A stretch of 64,000 bases of DNA, from the NCBI RefSeq assembly GCF_030818695.1, contig NZ_JAUTAR010000001.1, positions 1,544,501 through 1,608,500 on the forward strand, read 5' to 3'. The stretch is from Chryseobacterium sp. SORGH_AS_0447 (GTDB lineage Bacteria; Bacteroidota; Bacteroidia; Flavobacteriales; Weeksellaceae). The position numbers and the translations under genes were made by a program. Below, piece after piece: positions 9,545-17,638 of this stretch. The notes below the pieces were generated by a model. The model did no database searches. It worked only from the letters and a program-made list of their open reading frames with translations, and had not been told where the DNA came from. Each line of letters starts with the position of its first letter. Positions within the stretch are counted from its first letter, which is position 1.

Positions 9545-9901
9545 TTAAATGCTATGGCTGTAAATCTGCCGTGCATACACTTTCTGCAATTCGGGAGAAA
9601 GACGGCTGAAAATCATGTCGCGGTATTCCTTACTGCAGAATGCCGTGCAGTTGTCAAGCGAATAAATAAAAGAATTTTCTATGGCATCTTTTACCATCCG
9701 GTCACCTTGCTCATACAAGTCATCCATCTTTTGAAGGCATTTGAAAAGGCAGTCGGTATTATTCTGTCGGATCATCACCTTCATTTTATCGGTTAAGAAT
9801 TCAATAATCTCGTAAGGGCTTTGGATGGTGGTCTGTTTGAGATCGTCGCAGATTTCCGGAATCGCAACGGTAATTTCCTGTGTGGCTTGTAAGTAATTCA
9901 T
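9545..9901 (-). CDS. Small helical protein, paralogue A of a duplicated cassette
   Basis: 118 residues from the ATG at 9901 (MNYLQATQEITVAIPE). An open extension upstream to 9997 overlaps the preceding tiny membrane gene and is unlikely to be used. The segment DLYEQGDRMVKDAIENSFIYSL matches paralogue B, showing tandem duplication. It starts 17 bases after the stop of the upstream tiny membrane gene, so translational coupling is likely. No known catalytic motif. Function unknown. Confidence 0.75.
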   Translation of the reverse strand: MNYLQATQEITVAIPEICDDLKQTTIQSPYEIIEFLTDKMKVMIRQNNTDCLFKCLQKMDDLYEQGDRMVKDAIENSFIYSLDNCTAFCSKEYRDMIFSRLSPELQKVYARQIYSHSI

Positions 9902-9918
9902 ATATTTTGTGGTTTGGT

Positions 9919-10068
9919 TTAAAAAATTCTTATTAATAAACTGATTATGGCGATAGCGATCAATATAAGAAGAAGCAGGTGGTAAGGCCTCAGCCATTCC
10001 GGGGTTTTCGGACCTCTGGTTCTGAGTCTTCTCAGCGTATCAATCCTGTTTAAGGTTTTCAAATCCAT
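9919..10068 (-). CDS. Tiny single-pass membrane protein, cassette A
   Basis: 49 residues from ATG at 10068 to TAA at 9919. It is strongly basic at the N-terminus (LNRIDTLRRLRTRGPK) and ends in one hydrophobic helix (YHLLLLILIAIAIISLL), suggesting N-in topology. It is the first gene of the four-gene run 10068 to 8891 on the minus strand. It shows little sequence identity to the cassette B small protein but the same size, charge pattern and position. Confidence 0.6.
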   Translation of the reverse strand: MDLKTLNRIDTLRRLRTRGPKTPEWLRPYHLLLLILIAIAIISLLIRIF

Positions 10069-10281
10069 GATCTGTATTTTAAATGTTCACAAGCATAATG
10101 CCAAATTCCGTACCTGTGAGGGGTGTTTTATTATATGTTATTGAAATTCATTTAGTTGTTAATTAGATCTTTGCCGAGAGAAAGAAAATATCCTTTCAAA
10201 ATGAGATGGTTTTTATCAGAATGAAATTATCCTGATTGTCTGATATAATTAATATCTTTGCAGTCCAAAAATATTCAGGAA

Positions 10282-11295
10282 ATGTTTTCAAAAATCGTAG
10301 TACACAGAGTAGGAAATAAAATCAACGGAGAATCATTAATTCTTTCGCAGGAAGAGCTGCAGCTGGAAGAAGGAATGGCAGAAATGCTGGAGAACTATTT
10401 TTTAGGTTCTTTCAAATCGGAAGAGACTTTTCATTTTTACAGTGATTCCTATCTGGTGAATAATCCGGTATACAGCTCGGTTTCTGAGATTTTTGATGAC
10501 AAGGCAAAATTCATGTGGGAGGCCGAAAATATTGCCAAGCACCTTTTTGAAGCAGCCGAAAACCCGCGCGTTCAGGGTGGGGAACTGTTTATTGTTTATT
10601 TTGAAGACGAAAGGGAAGGAACCGAAAGGGTAGATAAAATCGGGATCTTTAAAACCGAAAAAAGAGAATCTTTCCTGAAAATTTCGCCTCAGGAAGAAAA
10701 TTTTGAAATCGAAAAAGACCAGGGAATCGGTCTGTCTAAGATTGACAAAGCAGCCCTCATCTACAACAATGATAAGGAGACCGGATATGTGCTTTCCGTG
10801 GTGGATAACAACAAAAACGGTGATATGTACTACTGGTTTGAAGATTTCCTGAAGGTGAAACAGCGGGACGACGAATATTTTCATACGCAGGAAGCCTTAA
10901 TGGTTTATAAAGATTACATCACGAAGCAGCTGCCCCAGGAATTCGAAGTTTCAAAGGCCGATCAGGCAGATTTCCTGAACAAGTCCATCAATTTCTTTAA
11001 GGAAAAAGAAGAATTCAAGCTTGACGAATTTGCAAGCGAAGTATTGGGGGATGAGCACGTGATCGAAAGTTTTAATAATTTTAAAACCGATTACGAACAG
11101 GATATGCAGATCAATATTGCGGAAGAATTTCCAATCAGCGAAGCTGCCGTAAAAAAAACGCAGCGGCATTTTAAAAGCATTATCAAACTGGATAAGAACT
11201 TCCACATCTACATTCACGGCGACCGGCAGAAGATCGCGCAGGGAGAAGATGAGAACGGAAAATATTATATGCTGTATTTCGATAAAGAAGTTTAA
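10282..11295 (+). CDS. Nucleoid-associated protein, NdpA/YejK family
   Basis: 337 residues from the ATG at 10282. A TTG start at 10258 would lie within the -7 promoter box and is rejected. The features match the 37-kDa nucleoid-associated NA37 family: N-terminal VVHRVGNK, GGELFIVYFED in the middle, and AEEFPISEAAVKKTQRHFKSIIKLDKNFHIYIHG near the end. Members bind the nucleoid; the exact role in Bacteroidota is not established. A -7 box TATCTTTG at 10253-10260 implies a 5' leader of only about 15 bases. Confidence 0.85.
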   Translation: MFSKIVVHRVGNKINGESLILSQEELQLEEGMAEMLENYFLGSFKSEETFHFYSDSYLVNNPVYSSVSEIFDDKAKFMWEAENIAKHLFEAAENPRVQGGELFIVYFEDEREGTERVDKIGIFKTEKRESFLKISPQEENFEIEKDQGIGLSKIDKAALIYNNDKETGYVLSVVDNNKNGDMYYWFEDFLKVKQRDDEYFHTQEALMVYKDYITKQLPQEFEVSKADQADFLNKSINFFKEKEEFKLDEFASEVLGDEHVIESFNNFKTDYEQDMQINIAEEFPISEAAVKKTQRHFKSIIKLDKNFHIYIHGDRQKIAQGEDENGKYYMLYFDKEV

Positions 11296-11656
11296 ATTGG
11301 GAATCTTATCTCATCCATAAAATTATCCTTTGGAACAGTTTATAAACCTTCTCTGTTTTGCCGCCTTCCGAAGTCAAGGTATGCGCATTTTCCCTGAAAC
11401 TGTTGGCGGATTCATAGCGGCAGGAGTATTGCTTAGATTAAATATGGGGCAGAAATGGAAAAAAGGCTATATTTCCATTGTCATAGACTTACACGAATTG
11501 GAAAATAAATTTCTATAAAGGCCGTATCAGTAAAGAATAATTTATTGCAAATGTCCTGAATGTGTGAATTTTTTCGTAAAACTGTGGTACTTATTTGTAT
11601 AGAAAAAACATCGTACCACGAAAAAAAGAGTTATATTTGATTGGTCAAAGTATTAT
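11296..11656. other. Intergenic region upstream of the phytochrome gene
   Basis: No convincing gene: the 62-codon open frame at 11330 begins with a non-ATG codon and has no family likeness. The region carries the inverted repeat and -7 box described separately. Confidence 0.6.
11584..11639 (+). promoter_or_regulatory. Inverted repeat and -7 promoter box for the phytochrome gene
   Basis: GTGGTAC (11584-11590) and GTACCAC (11613-11619) form a 7-bp inverted repeat separated by 22 bases. Thirteen bases downstream is TATATTTG (11632-11639), an exact TAnnTTTG -7 box, 17 bases before the ATG. The inverted repeat covers the expected -33 region, so it could be an operator. No good -33 TTG is seen. 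Confidence 0.45.
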
Positions 11657-13849
11657 ATGAATTTTGTAGAGTGTCATGAAGAGCCTATCCATATTCCGGG
11701 CTATATACAAAGTTTTGGTTATCTGATTGGCATTGATGCAGATTCTCATTCCATTACTTTTTTCAGCAAGAATATCGAGGATATTTTTTCTGTCGAAAAC
11801 CTGAATCAGCTTTTCGGCAAAAAGCTTACTGATTTTCCCGAAAGCTTTGCAAGTATTATAGAATCGGATATTTATAGTTCTTTGCCGAAGTTTACCCGAA
11901 GAGAAAACGAAACCTATTACGATAAAATTTTTATCAGCGGACAGGAATATCATTTCTCCGTTTTTAAAAGCAAGGACATTATTTTTCTTGAATTCGAAAA
12001 GGTATTGCTTAACCCCAATAAAAGAATTTCCAACAAGTACGACAACTTCTACATCATTGATGATTACCAGGAAATCTGGGATCAGCTGCTGACTACTTTA
12101 TCAAAAATCGTGAACTACGACAGGATGATGATCTATAAGTTCTCTATGGACGGATCCGGGAAAGTAATTGCCGAGAAAAGCAATGAAAACCTGGAAAGCT
12201 ACCTGGGGCTGCATTATCCTGAAAATGATATCCCGAGACAGGCAAGAGATCTGTATCTCAAAAAGAGAAAAAGGATTTTCAGCAATGTGTATTCGGAAAC
12301 GGTTCCTCTTTTAAGCAAATCTCATGAAACCATAGATCTTACCTATTCTGCTTCACGCGGAATGTCGCCGATTCATGGGCAATATGTAAAGAACTCCGGG
12401 GCTTCTTCCAGCTTCAGTATTTCCATTATTATCGATGATCAGCTCTGGGGGCTGGTTACCTGTCAGAACGTAGAGCCTAAACATATCGATCTGGAAGACA
12501 GGGTTCAGGCCGGGATTTTTACGGCATTGGCGTCTAACGCCTATTCTTCGTTTAAATCGAAAAATGAATTGAACTACCGTCTGGAGCTCAATGGAAAGAT
12601 GGCTTACCTGAAAACGGAGTTTTTAAAACATAACAATTTATTCAATTCGCTGATTGATAATAAGGCGCAGATTAAAAAACTTCCTGAAGCGGACGGGCTG
12701 GCTATTATTGCCGATGAAACCATCGTTACGGAAGGAAATGTGCCGGGACGAGATACTATTCTACGAATCATTAAGTGGGCGCACGCTCATACCGAAGATG
12801 ATATGTACCTGAGCCGCAGTTTCCTTAAGGATCACGGTGCAGAACTAGATTTGACCGAAAATGCAGCCGGAGTCGCCATTTATTTTATCGAAAGAAGTAA
12901 AAATAATCTTGTGATCTGGTTCCGTAAGGAATTCGACGAGCATATCGATTGGGCCGGAAACCCGGAGAAAAAGATAGGCACCATCTCCCAAAATGGAGAA
13001 GAACGGCGGATTGTTTCACCTCGTACTTCTTTTCAGCTATTTACCGAAAACATCAAAGGAAATTCTAAAAGATGGGGATCGAGAAATATTACTGCTTTGC
13101 AGGCGATTAAAGACCTTATCCTTGAAACTTCCCATAAAAACTATAATACGATCAAAAGGCTCAATGACGAGCTGAAAAAAGTAAACGAAGAGCTCGACAG
13201 TTTTTCATATACCATTTCCCATGACCTGGGAACACCGCTTACGGTGATGAAGCTTAATGCACAGATGCTTTTGAAAAGCCTTACCGACGAATCGGATAAA
13301 AGCCGGAACAAGATCAATTCCATCATCGAGGAAATCGACAATATGGCGGAAATGATGAATGATGTTCTGCAGCTCAGCCGTGCCAAACACAGCGAAATCC
13401 AGCTGGAAGCCCTGCATACCGTTAATATTATCGAGAGAATTTCGCAAAATGCAAAAATCACTTTCGGAAGTCCGAGAAGTGAAATTATTATCAAGGCCTG
13501 TCCAGATGTTCTCGCAGATAAAACGATGCTTCACCAGGTGTTCTTAAATATCATCAACAATGCCATTAAATATTCTTCCAGACAGGAAAACCCGCGGGTG
13601 GAAATCGAAGGAAGCGATGAGGGCGATCAGGTAATCTATAGAATTAAGGACAACGGCATCGGAATTCCTGAAGAAAACAAGCACCAGATGTTCAAGATCT
13701 TCAACAGGATGGATAATGCAAAGAAATTCAAAGGAAATGGGGTAGGACTTTCCATTGTACACCGGATTATGAGAAGATTGGGCGGAAGCGTAGATTATGA
13801 AAGCGATGCCAACGGCACTTGTTTTATTTTAACATTTAAAAAGCCTTAG
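11657..13849 (+). CDS. bphP: Bacteriophytochrome sensor histidine kinase
   Basis: 730 residues with PAS (about 1-115), GAF (about 125-300), PHY (about 310-490), HisKA (about 515-580) and HATPase_c (about 620-728). The biliverdin-binding Cys of bacteriophytochromes is present at Cys6 in VECHEEPIHIPGYIQ. The GAF domain has the chromophore motif PENDIP (variant of PxSDIP) near 186-191 and SPIHGQYVKNSG. The kinase has the H box with His at about 522 in SHDLGTP, the N box NIINNAIKYSS, the G1 box DNGIGIP and the G2 box GNGVGLSI. It should sense red and far-red light and autophosphorylate. No response regulator is adjacent, so the output partner lies elsewhere. The heme oxygenase gene that makes its chromophore follows after 26 bases. 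Confidence 0.95.
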   Translation: MNFVECHEEPIHIPGYIQSFGYLIGIDADSHSITFFSKNIEDIFSVENLNQLFGKKLTDFPESFASIIESDIYSSLPKFTRRENETYYDKIFISGQEYHFSVFKSKDIIFLEFEKVLLNPNKRISNKYDNFYIIDDYQEIWDQLLTTLSKIVNYDRMMIYKFSMDGSGKVIAEKSNENLESYLGLHYPENDIPRQARDLYLKKRKRIFSNVYSETVPLLSKSHETIDLTYSASRGMSPIHGQYVKNSGASSSFSISIIIDDQLWGLVTCQNVEPKHIDLEDRVQAGIFTALASNAYSSFKSKNELNYRLELNGKMAYLKTEFLKHNNLFNSLIDNKAQIKKLPEADGLAIIADETIVTEGNVPGRDTILRIIKWAHAHTEDDMYLSRSFLKDHGAELDLTENAAGVAIYFIERSKNNLVIWFRKEFDEHIDWAGNPEKKIGTISQNGEERRIVSPRTSFQLFTENIKGNSKRWGSRNITALQAIKDLILETSHKNYNTIKRLNDELKKVNEELDSFSYTISHDLGTPLTVMKLNAQMLLKSLTDESDKSRNKINSIIEEIDNMAEMMNDVLQLSRAKHSEIQLEALHTVNIIERISQNAKITFGSPRSEIIIKACPDVLADKTMLHQVFLNIINNAIKYSSRQENPRVEIEGSDEGDQVIYRIKDNGIGIPEENKHQMFKIFNRMDNAKKFKGNGVGLSIVHRIMRRLGGSVDYESDANGTCFILTFKKP

Positions 13850-13875
13850 ATTGAGGCATTTTCAGAATTTTTATT

Positions 13876-14427
13876 ATGGTATCTGAATATCTTAAGCAAC
13901 ATACGGCAGAATATCACGACGCTGCCGAAAAACTTTTTAATTCAAAAAAAATATTCAACAAAACATTCACGCTTGAAGATTACAAAAAGATCATCGGGAC
14001 CAATTACCTGATGCTGCTTCATTCGGAAGATCAGATTTTCAGCAGCCTTTCGGACCAGTTAGCCGAGAAACTGAATCTCGAAAACAGGAAAAAGCTTCCT
14101 CTTATTGAAAAAGACCTTGCCAGCCTCGCCCTTGAGAACAGAACGGCTGTCCACAATCTTGAATTTACCAGCGAAAACGAAGCATTGGGTGCTTTATATG
14201 TGATTGAAGGCTCTACTCTCGGCGGAAATGTGATTGCCAAACAGCTTTCCAAAACAGAGGGTTTTGATGAGGTGACGTTTAATTTCTTCGGATGCTATCA
14301 GGAAAATACGGGGCCGATGTGGAAAAACTTCAAGGAAGTCCTCGATACGGAAGTGAAAGAACAGAACTACGATGAGGTTTTGTCCGGAGCCAAAAAATTA
14401 TACACGTTTTTGTTAAACGTTAATTAA
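13876..14427 (+). CDS. bphO: Biliverdin-producing heme oxygenase
   Basis: 183 residues of the bacterial BphO/HemO type. The proximal heme ligand is probably the His in TAEYHDAAE (about residue 14), and the distal helix carries the conserved YVIEGSTLGGNVI segment (about 108-120). The enzyme opens heme to biliverdin, the phytochrome chromophore. It lies 26 bases after the bacteriophytochrome gene on the same strand with no terminator between them, so the photoreceptor and chromophore synthesis are probably cotranscribed. Confidence 0.93.
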   Translation: MVSEYLKQHTAEYHDAAEKLFNSKKIFNKTFTLEDYKKIIGTNYLMLLHSEDQIFSSLSDQLAEKLNLENRKKLPLIEKDLASLALENRTAVHNLEFTSENEALGALYVIEGSTLGGNVIAKQLSKTEGFDEVTFNFFGCYQENTGPMWKNFKEVLDTEVKEQNYDEVLSGAKKLYTFLLNVN

Positions 14428-14470
14428 TTTCTTTTCAAACCTCATAAATATCGCTTTTAAAGATAATTAA

Positions 14471-14502
14471 ATTCCTGAAAGATTGCCCAATTTTTCAGGA
14501 AT
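14471..14502. terminator. Hairpin after bphO overlapping the mdh promoter
   Basis: A perfect 10-bp inverted repeat (ATTCCTGAAA and TTTCAGGAAT) with a 12-base loop lies 43 bases after bphO. It could end the bphP-bphO transcript, but it lacks a strong T tract and its loop holds the -33 TTG of the mdh promoter, so it may instead be an operator. Confidence 0.5.
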
Positions 14503-14513
14503 TGTTAAATTTG
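14483..14513 (+). promoter_or_regulatory. Promoter of mdh
   Basis: TTG at 14483-14485, 20 bases, then TAAATTTG at 14506-14513. This matches the Bacteroidota consensus TTG-N19-21-TAnnTTTG. The leader to the ATG is about 57 bases. Confidence 0.75.
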
Positions 14514-14577
14514 GGCGTTCTCAGTTTAGAGCTGAATCAAAAGAAAACAAATTAAAAAAAATAATAAAAAGTAAATT

Positions 14578-15504
14578 ATGAAAGTAACTGTCGTAGGTGC
14601 CGGCGCTGTAGGAGCGAGCTGTGCAGAATACATCGCAATGAAGAACTTCTGCTCGGAAGTGGTTTTGGTAGACATCAAAGAAGGATTTGCGGAAGGTAAA
14701 GCTATGGATTTGATGCAGACGGCATCTCTTAACGGATTCGATACAAAAATTACCGGAACAACAGGAGATTACAGCAAGACTGCAGGTTCTCACGTAGCGG
14801 TTATTACTTCAGGAATTCCGAGAAAACCGGGAATGACAAGAGAGGAACTGATCGGTATCAACGCCGGAATCGTGAAAGAAGTTACTGAAAACCTGGTAAA
14901 AAATTCTCCGGAAGTGATCATCATCGTGGTTTCCAACCCAATGGACACCATGGCTTACCTGGTACACAAGACCTCAGGTCTTCCGAAGCACAAAATTATC
15001 GGGATGGGTGGTGCGCTGGATTCCGCAAGATTCAAATACAGATTGGCGGAGGCTTTGGAAGCTCCGATCTCCGATGTAGACGGAATGGTAATCGCAGCAC
15101 ACAGCGACACCGGGATGCTTCCTCTATTGAGCAAAGCAACAAGAAACGGAGTTCCTGTAACAGAATTCCTGGATGCTGAGCAACAGAAATACGTTATCGA
15201 AGAAACAAAAGTAGGAGGGGCAACCCTTACCAAATTATTAGGAACTTCTGCATGGTATGCACCGGGAGCAGCTGTTTCGGTAATGGTTCAGGCAATCGCT
15301 TGCGATCAGAAAAAAATGATCCCTTGTTCTTTGATGCTGGAAGGGGAATACGGGCAGAACGATATCTGTTTAGGGGTTCCTGCGATCATCGGGAAAAACG
15401 GAGTTGAAAAAATCGTAAACGTTACCCTTACGGCAGATGAGCAATTGAAATTTGCTGAAGCTGCAAATGCAGTAAGAGAAGTAAACGGAGATTTGAAGTT
15501 TTAA
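14578..15504 (+). CDS. mdh: Malate dehydrogenase
   Basis: 308 residues of the LDH-like MDH family. The Rossmann motif VVGAGAVGAS is at residues 5-14, VSNPMDTMAY holds the NP segment, and the catalytic His is at about 175 in AAHSDTGM. It reversibly oxidises malate to oxaloacetate with NAD in the TCA cycle. It is a single-gene unit with its own promoter and a strong terminator. Confidence 0.97.
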   Translation: MKVTVVGAGAVGASCAEYIAMKNFCSEVVLVDIKEGFAEGKAMDLMQTASLNGFDTKITGTTGDYSKTAGSHVAVITSGIPRKPGMTREELIGINAGIVKEVTENLVKNSPEVIIIVVSNPMDTMAYLVHKTSGLPKHKIIGMGGALDSARFKYRLAEALEAPISDVDGMVIAAHSDTGMLPLLSKATRNGVPVTEFLDAEQQKYVIEETKVGGATLTKLLGTSAWYAPGAAVSVMVQAIACDQKKMIPCSLMLEGEYGQNDICLGVPAIIGKNGVEKIVNVTLTADEQLKFAEAANAVREVNGDLKF

Positions 15505-15530
15505 TTGACTGACAACGCTTTAAATATTGA

Positions 15531-15555
15531 AACCGCGCTCTTGGGCGCGGTTTTT
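15531..15555. terminator. Terminator of mdh, usable from both sides
   Basis: AACCGCGC and GCGCGGTT stem with a short loop followed by TTTTT. It lies between the convergent mdh and lipoprotein genes. Confidence 0.9.
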
Positions 15556-15562
15556 ATATTGT

Positions 15563-16201
15563 TTAATTTGAATTTCCGAACTTTTTAAAAAATTTCTCCC
15601 GTCCTTCTTTATTGTAAATATAGGGATCAGCAAAACTATTTGACCAGTCATCTTTAATTTCACTTATACTTTTATGAGTAAATTTTTCCAGCTGAGATTT
15701 TTTGACATCAATTTGGTAGGTTTTATTCCTAAATGGTAAAATAATCTTTACCTCATTAATGAAATTAAGATTTTTCATAATTCTTGCTGGACTTCCAACG
15801 AGCATCTTTTTGATAGAATCACCTGTTGACCAATAAGATTCTAGATCATTTTCTGTTAATCCGGATTGAGGATTTAGTGTCTTATACTCTTTATAATTTT
15901 TGATATAGGTAATTGTGGCTTTACCATTTTCTAATTCAACATTTTTTATTGAATTTCCTCCGTTCAGACGATAAGCCTCAATTTTAAGCTCCTCAATATC
16001 AGTTTTGTTACGAGTCTCAGGATCTATTACAGGTCCATGTTCTAATGGGGAAGATTTAATTGCAATATTTGGACTATCAATTTCTTGTGATGAAAGATTA
16101 GCACTGTCAATTTGTTTAACTTCTGCTGCAGTGTCCTTATTATTACAGCTAAAGAGAATAAGAAGGAATGGTAATGCAAAAGAAATCATTTTTGTTTTCA
16201 T
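15563..16201 (-). CDS. Hypothetical lipoprotein
   Basis: 212 residues with a lipoprotein signal peptide (lipobox LFSC, Cys at about 19, followed by NNKD). The mature part has an acidic low-complexity stretch rich in Ser and Asp, then a compact domain with ATITYIKNYKEY and PFRNKTYQIDVKKSQLEKF. No family recognised. It is AT-rich compared with its neighbours. A -7 box TAGTTTTG on the minus strand (16221-16228) lies 20 bases upstream of the ATG. Confidence 0.7.
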   Translation of the reverse strand: MKTKMISFALPFLLILFSCNNKDTAAEVKQIDSANLSSQEIDSPNIAIKSSPLEHGPVIDPETRNKTDIEELKIEAYRLNGGNSIKNVELENGKATITYIKNYKEYKTLNPQSGLTENDLESYWSTGDSIKKMLVGSPARIMKNLNFINEVKIILPFRNKTYQIDVKKSQLEKFTHKSISEIKDDWSNSFADPYIYNKEGREKFFKKFGNSN

Positions 16202-16290
16202 GGTTATTATTTTTATGTTTCAAAACTAAACAATCTTCCTGTTATAACTTTACGGAAAACCATAATCAGAATTATTCTCAACATAGTCCC

Positions 16291-16318
16291 ACAAAAAAGA
16301 GCGGTAAGAACCGCCCTC
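16291..16318 (-). terminator. Terminator of the double-glycine peptide gene
   Basis: On the minus strand a GCGGT/ACCGC stem with a TTCT loop is followed by CTCTTTTTTG. It lies 24 bases past the peptide stop. Confidence 0.75.
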
Positions 16319-16341
16319 ATGAAAGAATATTATAAAGTTTA

Positions 16342-16467
16342 TTAAATGTAAACACATCCGCAGCCTTCTTCCCAAGGCTCGCATATTCTCTTCGGTTCAA
16401 GGCATCGACCGTCGCCGCCACTGATCAAAGCTAATTCCTTACGTACTAATTTTTTTAGATTTTTCAT
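16342..16467 (-). CDS. Double-glycine leader, Cys-rich small peptide
   Basis: 41 residues from ATG at 16467 to TAA at 16342. The leader MKNLKKLVRKELALISGG ends in a Gly-Gly processing site, as in bacteriocin-type and related peptides exported by C39-peptidase ABC transporters. The 23-residue core has four cysteines (Cys22, 29, 36, 38) and one Trp, and is strongly acidic in part. A minus-strand -7 box TAATTTTG (16503-16510) and a dedicated terminator show it is an independent unit. Leaders like this are frequent in Chryseobacterium. No modifying enzyme or peptidase-transporter is adjacent, so activity as an antimicrobial is not established; a signalling peptide is equally possible. Confidence 0.75.
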   Translation of the reverse strand: MKNLKKLVRKELALISGGDGRCLEPKRICEPWEEGCGCVYI

Positions 16468-16583
16468 AATACTATTGTTTTAATTTGGTGATAACGAATA
16501 TACAAAATTATTTATTAATACACTTTATAGTGATTTAAAATTATTTTTTTTCATAATCACATTGCAATATTGAGTTCAGAAAA

Positions 16584-17126
16584 TTATAATCGGCTCAACA
16601 TCTCCGCCAGCTTTTTTCCCTGAGTTCTTGCTTTTACTTTTACATCTTCCTCCGTATAGCCGGCATTCACGGAAGTCCCGTGAAAATAAAAAGGCTCTAC
16701 ATAATTCATCTGTGTGTAATAAGCCGTCTGTTCAAGATTTTTACAGAATTCATATATCCTGAAATGATGTTCGCCCAATGTATAGTACTCACTTTCCGGA
16801 GCACCGACCGTAAAACTGGGAATGAAGTTTTTGCCTTTAAGCTTATCGCCTTTCGAACCGTAAGCAAACTGGTAGGTAAAAACCACGTCGAACCAGTGTT
16901 TCAGGATGGCAGGCATATTGTACCAGTACAGCGGATACTGAAAAACAATGTTCTGATGCTTTAATAATGCTTCCTGTTCTGCTTCTGCAGTGATGTTGTA
17001 GTCCGGATAAAGTTTTGACAGATTTCTGATTTCAAGGTCCAAACCGCTGTTTTCCAGTTCTTCGATGATGGTCTTATTGGCCAGTGATTTTTCAATATCG
17101 GGATGTCCAAGGATAAGTAATGCCAT
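16584..17126 (-). CDS. NAD(P)H-dependent quinone oxidoreductase (flavodoxin_2 fold)
   Basis: 180 residues of the KefF/YwrO/NQO1-like family. It starts LLILGHPDIEKSLANK (flavin phosphate-binding loop) and has FQYPLYWYNMPAILKHWFD, the family Y-W-P-L-K-W-D motif, at about residues 63-81, and an active-site GAPESEYYTLGEH segment. It reduces quinones or nitro compounds with FMN or FAD in the cytosol. It is divergent from an HxlR-type regulator with overlapping promoters and is very probably that regulator's target, as is common for this pair. Confidence 0.9.
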   Translation of the reverse strand: MALLILGHPDIEKSLANKTIIEELENSGLDLEIRNLSKLYPDYNITAEAEQEALLKHQNIVFQYPLYWYNMPAILKHWFDVVFTYQFAYGSKGDKLKGKNFIPSFTVGAPESEYYTLGEHHFRIYEFCKNLEQTAYYTQMNYVEPFYFHGTSVNAGYTEEDVKVKARTQGKKLAEMLSRL

Positions 17127-17142
17127 TTTCTTTATTTTTTTT

Positions 17143-17192
17143 ACTATACAATTTATAGTTGCAAAATTATTTTGAGTCGGTTACATTTGCAA
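17143..17192. promoter_or_regulatory. Overlapping divergent promoters with palindromic operator
   Basis: Plus strand: TTG 17159-17161, 20 bases, TACATTTG 17182-17189, driving the HxlR gene. Minus strand: TTG (17192-17190), 20 bases, TAATTTTG (17169-17162), driving the oxidoreductase gene. The two promoters occupy the same bases facing each other. ACTATA (17143-17148) and TATAGT (17154-17159) form an inverted repeat over the oxidoreductase start point and the HxlR -33 element, a likely HxlR operator that could control both genes. Confidence 0.7.
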
Positions 17193-17221
17193 TACCTATC
17201 TTATTTGATAGGTCAAAAAAA

Positions 17222-17596
17222 ATGAAAAAGGAATGCACAGCCCATTACGTAAAAATGAATGGAAAAATGTATCCATGCTCGGTAAGCCTGGCGATGGACC
17301 TGGTAGGAGGGAAGTGGAAGACAGTTATTCTGTACCACCTGAAAGACGGTGAAAAACGGTACAGTGAGCTGCGGAAAGAATTGTTTTCGGTGACAGAGAT
17401 GACGTTGAGCCTGCAATTGAAGCAGCTTGAGAAAGACGGGCTGATTTTAAGAAAGGTTTTTGGCGAAAAGCCCCCGATCAAAGTAGAGTATTCACTTACG
17501 GATTTCGGAAAGACCTTTATTCCGGTACTGGAAGCCATTACCAATTGGGGAAACCAGATTGTGGATAAAAGTGGAGAATTTGTGGATAACTTTTAA
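17222..17596 (+). CDS. HxlR-family winged-helix regulator
   Basis: 124 residues from the ATG at 17222. A TTG at 17159 would put translation inside the promoter and is rejected. It has the HxlR signature: N-terminal CTAHYVKMNGKMYPCSVSLAMDLVGGKWK, recognition helix region SELRKELFSVTEMTLSLQLKQLEKDGL, and wing VFGEKPPIKVEYSLTDFG. Such proteins respond to quinones or other electrophiles, often through Cys; two cysteines are present near the N-terminus. It is divergent from the quinone oxidoreductase. Confidence 0.93.
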   Translation: MKKECTAHYVKMNGKMYPCSVSLAMDLVGGKWKTVILYHLKDGEKRYSELRKELFSVTEMTLSLQLKQLEKDGLILRKVFGEKPPIKVEYSLTDFGKTFIPVLEAITNWGNQIVDKSGEFVDNF

Positions 17597-17638
17597 AATC
17601 CTGTGGATAACTCAAATTTTATTAAGACTCAGCAGATT

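Noticed and set aside
11330..11518. 62-codon ORF between the nucleoid protein and phytochrome genes
   Set aside because: Non-ATG start, no family likeness, and no ribosome site or partner.
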